From the NCBI GenBank assembly GCA_958295485.1, contig OY282354.1, forward strand, positions 1,922,001 through 1,986,000: a stretch of 64,000 nt of DNA. The letters run 5' to 3'. The DNA comes from an uncultured Gammaproteobacteria bacterium (GTDB lineage Bacteria; Pseudomonadota; Gammaproteobacteria; Eutrophobiales; Eutrophobiaceae). A program made the position numbers and the translations under genes. Within the stretch, counting starts at the first letter, position 1; each line of letters starts with the position of its first letter. Under the pieces are notes generated by a model. That model was not told where the DNA came from and did no database searches. It worked only from the letters and a program-made list of their open reading frames with translations. Below, one piece after another: positions 31,591 to 40,417 of the stretch.

Positions 31591-32367
31591 ATGAGCGCTG
31601 TAATGCCATCACTGGTTAGCACAGCGGAATCTCTGGTGACAGTCAGGAAGAATTCCCTGGGGTCTGACTATATTGCTTTTCAGGCCGATGAGGCTACCGT
31701 GCTTACCTTGTCTAAATCGAACCTTGATCATTTTTTCCAGCGAGTAATCCTGGACCCCGTACGCGGCCTGATCATGCTGATGTCGCCTTCCAGGGCACAC
31801 GAAGTCCTTTCGGGTCGTTTGGACACCGTGGTGGAAGAGATGGCAGACGAGTTGAATATGGCAAGTACGCCAATGAGGTCTACCCGCTGGCGCAGCCCGG
31901 GGGAGCCGGAGAATACCGGAGTCGAGGCGGACTGTTGCTTTTACCTGGGCGAGAATGCCACTACTTATCTCCAGGCGGAGGCGCAGGGCGATGCGGCGGC
32001 AGATGCCTACGCGTTGGCACATCCACCAGACTTGGTGGTGGAGGTGGGGGTGACCCACGTAGATAAAAAGAAACAGGACTACTACCGCCGTATAGGCGTA
32101 CCCGAGCATTGGCAAGTCAACTACGACTCCAACGCGTCGGCGCCGCCCGTTACCGTCACCTTCATGGCCTTGCAGCCGAACGAAGACCCGCGCCCCCTGT
32201 CGGTGTCGGCCATCCTGCCCGACATGCAGCCGGCGGATGTCGGCGAGGCTGTCGAGGCGTTACGGGACCCGAGGTTCAACACACTCAAGAAACGCCGTGA
32301 GGCCATCAGGGAGATCATCAGAAGCCGTCTGAATGTGCTCAATGCTGTCGTCGCCCCGGCGCCCTGA
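31591..32367 (+). CDS. Uma2-family (DUF820) putative endonuclease
   Basis: VEADCCFYLGENA...PPDLVVEVGVTHVDKKKQDYYRRIGVPEHWQVN. Confidence 0.85.
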   Translation: MSAVMPSLVSTAESLVTVRKNSLGSDYIAFQADEATVLTLSKSNLDHFFQRVILDPVRGLIMLMSPSRAHEVLSGRLDTVVEEMADELNMASTPMRSTRWRSPGEPENTGVEADCCFYLGENATTYLQAEAQGDAAADAYALAHPPDLVVEVGVTHVDKKKQDYYRRIGVPEHWQVNYDSNASAPPVTVTFMALQPNEDPRPLSVSAILPDMQPADVGEAVEALRDPRFNTLKKRREAIREIIRSRLNVLNAVVAPAP

Positions 32368-32393
32368 ACAGGAGCCAACTCTCGGCGACGATT

Positions 32394-32460
32394 ACGATGA
32401 GGGCCATCCCGTTGGCCATTACCTGTGACAACGGCTCGCAGTTCACCAGCCGGCCGGCCA
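32394..32460 (+). pseudogene. Short remnant of an IS3-type transposase (rve DDE) ORF
   Basis: MRAIPLAITCDNGSQFTSRPA resembles the VDNGSEFTSRALDAWA motif; coding continuity is lost. Confidence 0.6.
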
Positions 32461-32506
32461 GTCCATACCCTCAGCCGATAAGTTTTCTCAAGATAAACGT
32501 TCTTAT

Positions 32507-35500
32507 TTATCTGCGCTTGAACCCAAAGCGGGCTCCCTCACCGAGAAGGTTAAGGACGCCGTCGGCTTCCGGACTCATCGGATTTGGTAGCACATCGATA
32601 TGCGCGTTCGCCGGATCGTGCGGGTTCGCGACATACACGACGACATAGCGAGTGTTCGACCGCGGTCGAGCCGCCTCGCGCGCCGCCTGTACTTCTGTTT
32701 CCCCCATCACGAAACGCTGCCGGTCGCCGACGCTCGCCTTCACCTCAATCTGCCAAGTCTGTCTGCGGTATTCGACTCTGAAATCGAACCCCAAGTCATC
32801 CGATCCTTTAGAGCGACCGAGCTGCTCATTTCCGTTATTTGAGACCCAGGCCGCATCTATATCCTGTTTCTCAAATCGTTCCTTGAGCCAATGGTAGACT
32901 ACAAGTTCGCCAAGGCGGCCAATCATGTCCTTCTTGGCCTGTGGAATTCCGCGGGTCAGGTTGTCCCACGTTCCTGGGGGCGACCCCGGACCGGGACTCG
33001 ATGTGTGCTTGGTGACTGGGGCGAGACCTGCCTGCGTACCCAGCGCCATCCCCTTTATCCTTTGCGGAAGCTTGCCGGCAATAACCTCCGAGATCTCCGT
33101 CCAGTCGGCGGTCTTCGGGTCCTCGTCGCGTCCGTTGAACTGAACTGAACGCTCCCTTGCCTCTCGCTTCTCGGCCTCATCGCGAGCCTTCGTTTCGGCT
33201 GCCTCGATGTCTGTGGTCTTGATATTCAGGGTGTCCCGGTCGAGTGTCTCTTCCATGCCCTGTGGCCAAAGCCCGAGGCCAGCACACCAGGCGAGCAGAT
33301 CAGCGTCATCGAATTCGCGGAAGTCCATGATCCCATTGGCCTCAAGGGTGGAGCGAAGTTTCGCGTCCGGCCCATCCTGCTCGGCCCATATTTTCGGTGC
33401 TTCTCGGCCGTGCAGAACGCACCAAGTGCGAACGAGCGGTGCCGCGACAGCGGCGAATTCCGCGACCGTGGCGAGGTTCGCCTTCCGCACCGCTTGGAGC
33501 GACGGAAGCCCGCTCGGATTCTCACCAAGTGGAGGGGCTCCGACTTGGGCGAGCCAAGCGCCCACGTGGCCAGCCACCACGTCGTCTGGCACTCTCTTGT
33601 AGAGCAGCAACCAAGCCAGATCGGGTGCGATCGAGCGGACCTCCTCGCGTAGCTGCACGTACTCCGGGGCCGCCTTACGCTGTTCGAGCTTCTTTGCAAC
33701 TGTGTTGCGCAATGCTTGGATGATCTCGATCTCGTGCTCGGTCACAAAGTGAAGGACTTGGTTTGCGTGTAGTCGTGGGTAGGTCTCGGGCTCGCTTCCG
33801 GTCTCGATAAGGCTCTCGTTAAAGGAAGCGAGCTTGAACTCCAAGTGCTCGCGGAAACTCTCGGTCGTGAACGAACGTCGGCACGCGTCTATAACTGTCT
33901 CCGGCGACATTCCTGCAGGTGCTAGCAGCTGCTCAAGTTCGATGCGCAAGAGGTGGGGATCACTGACAACGCTCACTTCCACGCGCTTGAAAGCGTCAAG
34001 CGCTTCCGCGCCGCCAAGATGGTGGACAACCGCTCTGATCCATCCCAGTTTTGCATCTAGCTGGTCTCCGAGGAGATGCTGGGCACCTGCCAACGCGTGC
34101 TCATCGAGGTAAAGCGTTCGCCCAAGCAGATCTAGATATGTTTGTTCGATCTTTCGCTCCTCGACCTCCGCAGCCGCTGCATCTAGTTCGCGGGCGAGTA
34201 GGCGCATACTTATCGTAATCTGCGGCAGGTCGATCGCGTCGCAGATGGCCTGCAGGCAATCCTCGACAACGGCCCAGCTAACCCGTCCGCTATGTAGCGC
34301 CACGACAAGCGGCGTTGTGTCGTCGCGCCGGAATAGATACGCCCGTCGACCGCTGTCGGGCGAGATAACGGTCCCGTTCAACTCAAAATCAACGTTTTTG
34401 GCGAACTGGAGTCCGACGTTGCCTAGCCTAACGAGCAGTGATGAACGGTCCGGTGGGAGCTGACCAGCAGCGGTACCCGTGAGTGCTTCGATCGCGAACG
34501 CTGCCATTGGACGAAGCCAAGCACACACATCGAGGGCGGTGGGGTCGCGCGGCAGTTCGTTGATGGGCACGTTGTCAGCGCGCACATCATAGCGCATCCT
34601 GGAGAAGAGACGAATGCTGTCTCCATACAGCGCGACGAACAAGACGCCTGCACGAGCGGGGTCAGCGTTCTTCACCTCCAGGATCGCATCGCCGGCCGCG
34701 CTGATGAGGCTGGGAGCCATCTCGTCGTCGTTATCGCGCACGCAGATGGACGGCGCGTCAGCCGTACCCGGTGCCGCCGCCAACAGTTCACTACCCTGCC
34801 GTACAACCAGAAACTCAGGTGCGGTGACCTCGGTGAAGGCACTCGGATCGGTGGCGTACCAGTCTGCGATTGCCTTCCAGGTCGTACTGTAGAGGTTGAT
34901 GAACTGTGGTTCGTAATAGCGGTTCACTGTCCCGCTACGGAACTGGTCGGCCAGGAAGCGAGCTTGTTCAAGTAGCGTTTTTGGATCACCGAGGACCCGC
35001 AGTCGAGCAAGATTGGTCAAGTGTTCCCTCCCTGCCTCGCCGACCCGCTCAATGGCCTTCGAGAGCGCGACCGCCGGTTGCCGCAGATAATAGGGAAAGC
35101 GTTCGTCCGACGCGCCCGAAATCCACACGTCACACGGTGCAAAATGACCTCGAACCGCCCCCGATACCTGGGGGTCGTCGGCCGGCATCCATTTCCCGCC
35201 GCGCAGGAACGCGGCGACCGGGGTCGGCCATTGTTGCATCTCCGAGGTGAAGTACTGATGCGCAATCCCAACGCTAAAGACGGTTCTGCTTGTCTGCCCC
35301 AGCCACTCGACGACGAGTGCTGCATACATCTCGCGGCAGTCGTTAGAGAAGCTCTCGTGGTCTGCCTGCCCAGGGAGCCACCATAGCGGTCCTGTGATGG
35401 AGTAATAGGTGCTGTACCCAAGTGACACTCCCCCAGGCACATGGTGTTCTACGTCGTTCTTCCAGTTGCCAGCGGCCACTTCCGGAATCGCAACCTCGTT

Positions 35501-38041
35501 GCAGAAGGTGAAGCTCTTTAGCTCGTACGCCTTGAACCACCGATTTGCATTTTTCTCGACCGCGACTAGCCCGCGGTTAACGCCAAGTGCGGTGAGAAAC
35601 TCCACCCATTGGGCGGTGTGCGCTTTGCGAAACGCCCGGTGTGATGTTGGCGCAAGGCGCCGCTGGCCGAGATCGACGATGTCGGCAACATCTGGCGGCG
35701 CCGCGTCCAAGAACTGCTTGAGACGCTTGCCACGCGTCTCGTCGGGCCATGATTCCGAGAACACTGCATCGGTAGCGGAGATCATCGCCCCCTCGACGGT
35801 CGGGACGAGTAGTCGGTACTTGCGACTGCCACCGAAGAGCCGACGATGCGCGCGGCGCCAGATCGCGAAGGCCCACCGGAGGCCGGCTATCGCCTCGTCG
35901 CTCGTCGCGCCGTTGTTCACCACTTGCGAAATGCGTGTCAGCACCGTCTCGCCGTCATAGGCGGAAACGAGGTTACCTTCAAGAAAATCTCGGGCGTGTT
36001 TTAGCTCCCCATGCCAAGGCAGCGTTTCGGATGCTAAGGCGAAAAATTCCTTTAGCGGGGACGGCACCTTAAGGCCGCCGTCCGTCTCACCGTCGCCGTC
36101 ATCCGACTGGCGCGGCGCTGGTGGGAAAAATAGCGAAGCTTCGACTTTCTCCCCGCGCCGCCGCCGTTGCCGCCTCAGGCCAGTCTTTCCGTCCACGGCC
36201 TCGACGGAGCGCCCGGACCTGAGCGTGCCGTCGCCGCAGAGGATGATTTGACGCCCCGCAAGCGGCAAAGGCGACTTATCCATGAACTCGACAAGGTCGC
36301 GGTAAAAGGCGCTCCAGCGTGTGACTGATGTCTTATGTCCCAGCGGAAGGGACCCGGCGAGCAATTCGGCGATTTTCGCCCGCTCAGAAAGCGTCGGATG
36401 TCCTACGAAATCGTGCTGCGCGTGCTTACTCAGAAACCCAACCAGCCTTCCAGTTCGTTCTTTCCCTAAGCCAGGCCAGAGTAGTGCGATACCGAGGTTA
36501 CGGCCGTGACCAGCGAGGCATGCGACGGTAAAGGTCTCCGATGCGTCAGCCCAGACCCGCACTGCACGCGGTGGGCACCAGGCTATCGGCTCGATGCTGC
36601 ATGTGGCGTCCTGGGTGGCACCGAGGCACGGCACAATGGCTGTGTCTGCAAACTCGCCCCCCGAGCCCGCAACCCTTTGCGCAACTGTTGCCGGCAGGTC
36701 GATGCGTTCGTCTTGTGTGTACGCGGTTTCATCGTCGTTATCCCCGTCAAGGCTCGACACCTTGCTCCAGACGAGCAGATCTGCGGCGGCGCGAGCCGCT
36801 ATTCCCGCATCGATCGCCTCTCGTCGCCGCTCGCTCGCGGTATTCCCTGCCAGCCAACGGACCGTCTCCGCCGCGAGAGTCGCTGCTTCCTCAAGTAGCA
36901 ACTGATTTAGTTCGACGGCTGCGTCGATGGCCTTTCGGCTGGACGTAGGGAAAAAGGAGCCATGAAGGTACCCGTGGAATGGCGCGGTTGCCCCCTCGCT
37001 CATGGGAAGAAAGGTGTAGAGCCTTGGCGCTACTGGTCCGTTGTCTGTTCGGACTGCCAACGCAACCTCGCCATCACCCGACCACTCTTTCCAGCTACCG
37101 TGCAGTTGCTTGGTCGCTACTCCGGCAACAATGGCCGCTGTTATGGCAGATTCTGACACCGGTGTTTTGGTCATGAGGAAACTGCCCTGCCGCTTGAGAT
37201 CGACGATCGACACCCTTGGCGGTGAGCCGTGAATTGGCGTTTCCGAACGTGTCAGGACGATCCGGTCGGAAGATGGTGCCTCCACATCCTCGATGAAAGC
37301 CGTCAAACGGCACAGGCGCTCCATAAACAGGAGCGTGGGCACGGATTGGTTCATTAGAAGTCGGAACTGTCCAAGCGCGTCTGCGTGTGCCTCTTCGTCG
37401 CGCAGGACTAGGCGGACAACTGATGCGAATCCCCGCTCGGCGAATGCTCGAACTCGCTGAGGTTGCTCAGTAAGCCATCGTGGAAACGAGAACATCGGAA
37501 GGTCACGTTCAGCGAGCTGACCAACGCGCGAGTCGTTGAAGTAGCCGCTGAGTGCGCTCCCGTGCTCCAGTGTAAAGCAGAAGCCCTCAAACGAGCGCCT
37601 CACCAGCGCAGGAATAGACTGGGAGTAAATCTCGGGCGCGTCGCACACGTGGCTAACGCTTCGGAAACCAAGACCTTTGTTCCCGATTGCTTCGCCAGGA
37701 GGTTTGCTCGACCTACCGATCCGAGAAAGAGCGTCCGCTTGCTCTTCAGAGAACGGCAAGCCGCGATTTGCCACGTAGACGGTGCCGAATGGTCCCTCGT
37801 CGGCTAGTAGCACTTCGATTTCGCCGTCGCTTCGTTCCCGAGGGTGGGCGTCGTTCCCGTTTTGGATGAGCTCGATCAGGCAACGACCGTGGTAGTCTGC
37901 CGCGACGTGCTCGGACAGGCTCTTATTCTGAGCGTAAGGATCATCGAGATACTCGCCGGTAGCCGGGTCGATTGTAGCCTCGAACACGCGGAGCCGGTTT
38001 AACGCGATCTTCTCGATGAACCGCTGAGCGTCATCCTTCAT
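32507..38041 (-). CDS. 1844-aa GHKL/HSP90-like (sacsin N-terminal type) ATPase with C-terminal DUF3883/NO VEIN-C (PD-(D/E)XK-like) domain
   Basis: ELIQNGNDAHP (N-box) and IGNKGLGFRSVSHV (G-box); C-terminal GRLGELVVYHWLKERF...GSDDLGFDFRVEYRRQTWQIEVKAS. Confidence 0.88.
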   Translation of the reverse strand: MKDDAQRFIEKIALNRLRVFEATIDPATGEYLDDPYAQNKSLSEHVAADYHGRCLIELIQNGNDAHPRERSDGEIEVLLADEGPFGTVYVANRGLPFSEEQADALSRIGRSSKPPGEAIGNKGLGFRSVSHVCDAPEIYSQSIPALVRRSFEGFCFTLEHGSALSGYFNDSRVGQLAERDLPMFSFPRWLTEQPQRVRAFAERGFASVVRLVLRDEEAHADALGQFRLLMNQSVPTLLFMERLCRLTAFIEDVEAPSSDRIVLTRSETPIHGSPPRVSIVDLKRQGSFLMTKTPVSESAITAAIVAGVATKQLHGSWKEWSGDGEVALAVRTDNGPVAPRLYTFLPMSEGATAPFHGYLHGSFFPTSSRKAIDAAVELNQLLLEEAATLAAETVRWLAGNTASERRREAIDAGIAARAAADLLVWSKVSSLDGDNDDETAYTQDERIDLPATVAQRVAGSGGEFADTAIVPCLGATQDATCSIEPIAWCPPRAVRVWADASETFTVACLAGHGRNLGIALLWPGLGKERTGRLVGFLSKHAQHDFVGHPTLSERAKIAELLAGSLPLGHKTSVTRWSAFYRDLVEFMDKSPLPLAGRQIILCGDGTLRSGRSVEAVDGKTGLRRQRRRRGEKVEASLFFPPAPRQSDDGDGETDGGLKVPSPLKEFFALASETLPWHGELKHARDFLEGNLVSAYDGETVLTRISQVVNNGATSDEAIAGLRWAFAIWRRAHRRLFGGSRKYRLLVPTVEGAMISATDAVFSESWPDETRGKRLKQFLDAAPPDVADIVDLGQRRLAPTSHRAFRKAHTAQWVEFLTALGVNRGLVAVEKNANRWFKAYELKSFTFCNEVAIPEVAAGNWKNDVEHHVPGGVSLGYSTYYSITGPLWWLPGQADHESFSNDCREMYAALVVEWLGQTSRTVFSVGIAHQYFTSEMQQWPTPVAAFLRGGKWMPADDPQVSGAVRGHFAPCDVWISGASDERFPYYLRQPAVALSKAIERVGEAGREHLTNLARLRVLGDPKTLLEQARFLADQFRSGTVNRYYEPQFINLYSTTWKAIADWYATDPSAFTEVTAPEFLVVRQGSELLAAAPGTADAPSICVRDNDDEMAPSLISAAGDAILEVKNADPARAGVLFVALYGDSIRLFSRMRYDVRADNVPINELPRDPTALDVCAWLRPMAAFAIEALTGTAAGQLPPDRSSLLVRLGNVGLQFAKNVDFELNGTVISPDSGRRAYLFRRDDTTPLVVALHSGRVSWAVVEDCLQAICDAIDLPQITISMRLLARELDAAAAEVEERKIEQTYLDLLGRTLYLDEHALAGAQHLLGDQLDAKLGWIRAVVHHLGGAEALDAFKRVEVSVVSDPHLLRIELEQLLAPAGMSPETVIDACRRSFTTESFREHLEFKLASFNESLIETGSEPETYPRLHANQVLHFVTEHEIEIIQALRNTVAKKLEQRKAAPEYVQLREEVRSIAPDLAWLLLYKRVPDDVVAGHVGAWLAQVGAPPLGENPSGLPSLQAVRKANLATVAEFAAVAAPLVRTWCVLHGREAPKIWAEQDGPDAKLRSTLEANGIMDFREFDDADLLAWCAGLGLWPQGMEETLDRDTLNIKTTDIEAAETKARDEAEKREARERSVQFNGRDEDPKTADWTEISEVIAGKLPQRIKGMALGTQAGLAPVTKHTSSPGPGSPPGTWDNLTRGIPQAKKDMIGRLGELVVYHWLKERFEKQDIDAAWVSNNGNEQLGRSKGSDDLGFDFRVEYRRQTWQIEVKASVGDRQRFVMGETEVQAAREAARPRSNTRYVVVYVANPHDPANAHIDVLPNPMSPEADGVLNLLGEGARFGFKRR

Positions 38042-38167
38042 CGTAACTGACCGTATGTTTCAAAACCTGTTTCTCATTCATTCTTGCGCCTGGACAAGTA
38101 ATACAGTTCAGAGAGTATAGTCCAGGACGCCCATAAGGCGATAAAGGTCTTGCCTGAGCCGCGCAGG

Positions 38168-39127
38168 TTATCCGTAATTCATCGAGGACAGCAATTGTAA
38201 ATCGCAGTTGCCTCCTGACAGGATCCCGACTACGGTTTTTCCTTTCAATTTATCACGCAATTTCCATGCTGCGGCGGTTGCCGCAGCGCCAGCCGGTTCG
38301 GCCAGGTTGTGAGTGGTTTCCAGTATCCAGGCCATGGCTTGTTTAATCTCATCATCCGTTACCAGCACGAGGTCACTGACCAATTGACGCATGATTTGCA
38401 GTGTCATCGTCGCCGGCGCGCGGGTTGCGAGGCCCTCGGCAATAGTATCGAGTGAAGCGTATTCAACAATCTTGCCGGTTTTAAAAGATTCCGTTACCGC
38501 CGGCGCCCCTGCGGATTGAACCCCGATCACCTCGGTCCCCGGGCTGCGCTTTGCCGCGACGATGGCCGCGCCACAAATGCCACTGCCGAGACCAATGGGG
38601 ACGAGCAGCGCGTCGGGCGCTTGTTCCTGGTCGAAGATCTCCTTGGCCATGGTGCCGACGCCGGCGATCAAGTCCGGCTCATTAGCGGAATGCACGTAAC
38701 GAAGCCCTCGCTCCTCAACCAGTTTTTCACAAAAAACCTTTGCCTCATCAAAATCTTTACCGTGCTCAATCAACTCAGCCCCTAAGGCCAGCATGGCTTG
38801 CTTTTTACCCGGGTTATTTTTTTCCGGCATGACTAAAGTGCAGTTAATGCCGAATTGCCGCGCGGCGTATGCCAATGACTGTCCGTGGTTGCCGGTAGTG
38901 CAACCGATAATCCCCCGCCGTCCCTGCTCTTCGGAGAGGCGGCTGGCCAGGTTGATGCCGCCGCGCACCTTGAATGCCCCGGTCGGCTGGTGATTTTCAT
39001 GTTTAAGCAGGTAGCGGAACCCCAGGCGTTGTGTCAATAAGGGCCATTCATTCAACAAGGTCGGTTGCAGGTGTTGGTAAACCGTATTGCAGGCTTGAAT
39101 TACGTCGTCATAATCGACAGGAAGCAT
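38168..39127 (-). CDS. PLP-dependent threonine/serine dehydratase family (EutB/BhcB-like)
   Basis: ENHQPTGAFKVRGGINLASRLSEEQ PLP-Lys motif, TTGNHGQSLAYAARQFG, GLGSGICGAAIVAA. Confidence 0.88.
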   Translation of the reverse strand: MLPVDYDDVIQACNTVYQHLQPTLLNEWPLLTQRLGFRYLLKHENHQPTGAFKVRGGINLASRLSEEQGRRGIIGCTTGNHGQSLAYAARQFGINCTLVMPEKNNPGKKQAMLALGAELIEHGKDFDEAKVFCEKLVEERGLRYVHSANEPDLIAGVGTMAKEIFDQEQAPDALLVPIGLGSGICGAAIVAAKRSPGTEVIGVQSAGAPAVTESFKTGKIVEYASLDTIAEGLATRAPATMTLQIMRQLVSDLVLVTDDEIKQAMAWILETTHNLAEPAGAAATAAAWKLRDKLKGKTVVGILSGGNCDLQLLSSMNYG

Positions 39128-39147
39128 TTTATATCCTCATGAAGGCT

Positions 39148-39270
39148 GATATACCAGTAGTTCCCGCTAACAGTGGGTTTGGGGGCTGTTTTTCCGTTCC
39201 GAGCAAAGTCACTCCAAAACAGCCCCCAAACCCACTTTCGACGAACAGCGGGAGCTCCTGCTGATATATC
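39148..39270. repeat. Long hairpin repeat R1 (extended form, about 120 bp)
   Basis: AGTGGGTTTGGGGGCTGTTTT (39172) pairs with AAAACAGCCCCCAAACCCACT (to 39236); outer arms GATATACCAGTAG-TTCCCGCT and AGCGGGAGCTCCTGCTGATATATC. Confidence 0.9.
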
Positions 39271-39327
39271 AAATTGAAATTCCGAATTCCGGGGACAGTT
39301 TACTTAATTCCTAAGGGTAAATACCGG

Positions 39328-40356
39328 TTAAAAGTCCACGGTCACGGCTTCGTCCGTCGCTTGCGCTTTTGCATGGATGTGTTTTGCCGCGAACAAATCC
39401 TGGGCGCTGATACCGTAGGACTTATAGAGTGTGACTTGTTCGGCATTCTGCCTGCCGGCGATCTTGCCCGTCAACAATTCACCCAACTCCCCAACGATAT
39501 GTTCCTCGTCAATGGCGCCTTCATTGATGGGGATCAGGATGTCACTGCCTTCATTTCTCATGGATTCCATGAGATCCACATATATTGCCGACTTGACAAT
39601 CAGGTCGGTGTCCGCCTCTCTCATCCCGCTGGCGTGGGCGCCGACCAGGTTGACGTGCGCGCCCGGCTTGACCCATTCCCCTTTTAATATGGGTTCCGGT
39701 GAACCGGTAACGGTGCACACCATGTCGCAGGCGCCGGCTTCCGACGGGTCATCCGTTGCCCGGATATTCATATCGGTGCGTTTTGCCTGTTCTTGCGCGA
39801 AGTTTTTTACCTTGTCCGGGTTGCGGCCCCAAACCAGGATTTCATCTACGGGGCGTACCGCGCGCATGGCGTCGATGTGGGTTGCCGCCTGTACGCCGTT
39901 GCCGAAAATGCCACAAGTACGCGCATCCTCCCGGGCCAGGCGCTTCGTCGCGAGCCCGGAAGCTGCGGCAGTTCGGATGGCAGTGATCTCAGCGCCGTCG
40001 ATAATCGCTACGGGCGCGCCGGTGGCATGATCAAACAAGGCGACGAAGCCCTGGATAGTGGGTATCCCTTTCGCGGGGTTGCCGGGACAAATGCTTATCA
40101 CCTTGGCGCCAAAGCCTGGAAGTTCGGTGGAAGAGCCTGGCATCAGTCCCAGGATGCCGCTTTCGTCGATGAGCGGAGCGGCTAATCTGGGGGGTATTGA
40201 TATTGTGCCAGTCGTGGCTGCGATCATGGCAGGTTCCATCGCGTCTATGCACTCGCCCATGGGCAGCAGCTTGCGGACTTCTTCGGCGTTAATGATTATC
40301 AGGGGCACGTTATGTCCTGCGAGGCGGTCATATTTCAGGTCAGTATAAAAACTCAC
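39328..40356 (-). CDS. Ornithine cyclodeaminase / mu-crystallin family NAD(P)-dependent enzyme
   Basis: GIFGNGVQAATHIDAMRAVRPVDEILVWGRNPDK, LVGAHASGMREADTDLI. Confidence 0.92.
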   Translation of the reverse strand: MSFYTDLKYDRLAGHNVPLIIINAEEVRKLLPMGECIDAMEPAMIAATTGTISIPPRLAAPLIDESGILGLMPGSSTELPGFGAKVISICPGNPAKGIPTIQGFVALFDHATGAPVAIIDGAEITAIRTAAASGLATKRLAREDARTCGIFGNGVQAATHIDAMRAVRPVDEILVWGRNPDKVKNFAQEQAKRTDMNIRATDDPSEAGACDMVCTVTGSPEPILKGEWVKPGAHVNLVGAHASGMREADTDLIVKSAIYVDLMESMRNEGSDILIPINEGAIDEEHIVGELGELLTGKIAGRQNAEQVTLYKSYGISAQDLFAAKHIHAKAQATDEAVTVDF

Positions 40357-40417
40357 ATATTTGATTGCCAGAAAAATTGGGGTATATTTAACTCATGTAT
40401 TCAAGAGAGTTGACAGT

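Noticed and set aside
32584-37869. Many 60-180-aa ORFs on the plus strand and in other frames across the giant ATPase gene
   Set aside because: High-GC shadow ORFs of a single 1844-aa frame; compositions are Arg/Pro/Ser/Ala-rich with no recognisable family
38080-38167. Minus-strand translation LRGSGKTFIALWASWTILSELYYLSRRKNE* with a Walker-A-like RGSGKT
   Set aside because: Only about 30 residues with no start codon or second motif; could be a remnant of a P-loop ATPase or terminase but cannot be supported from this alone
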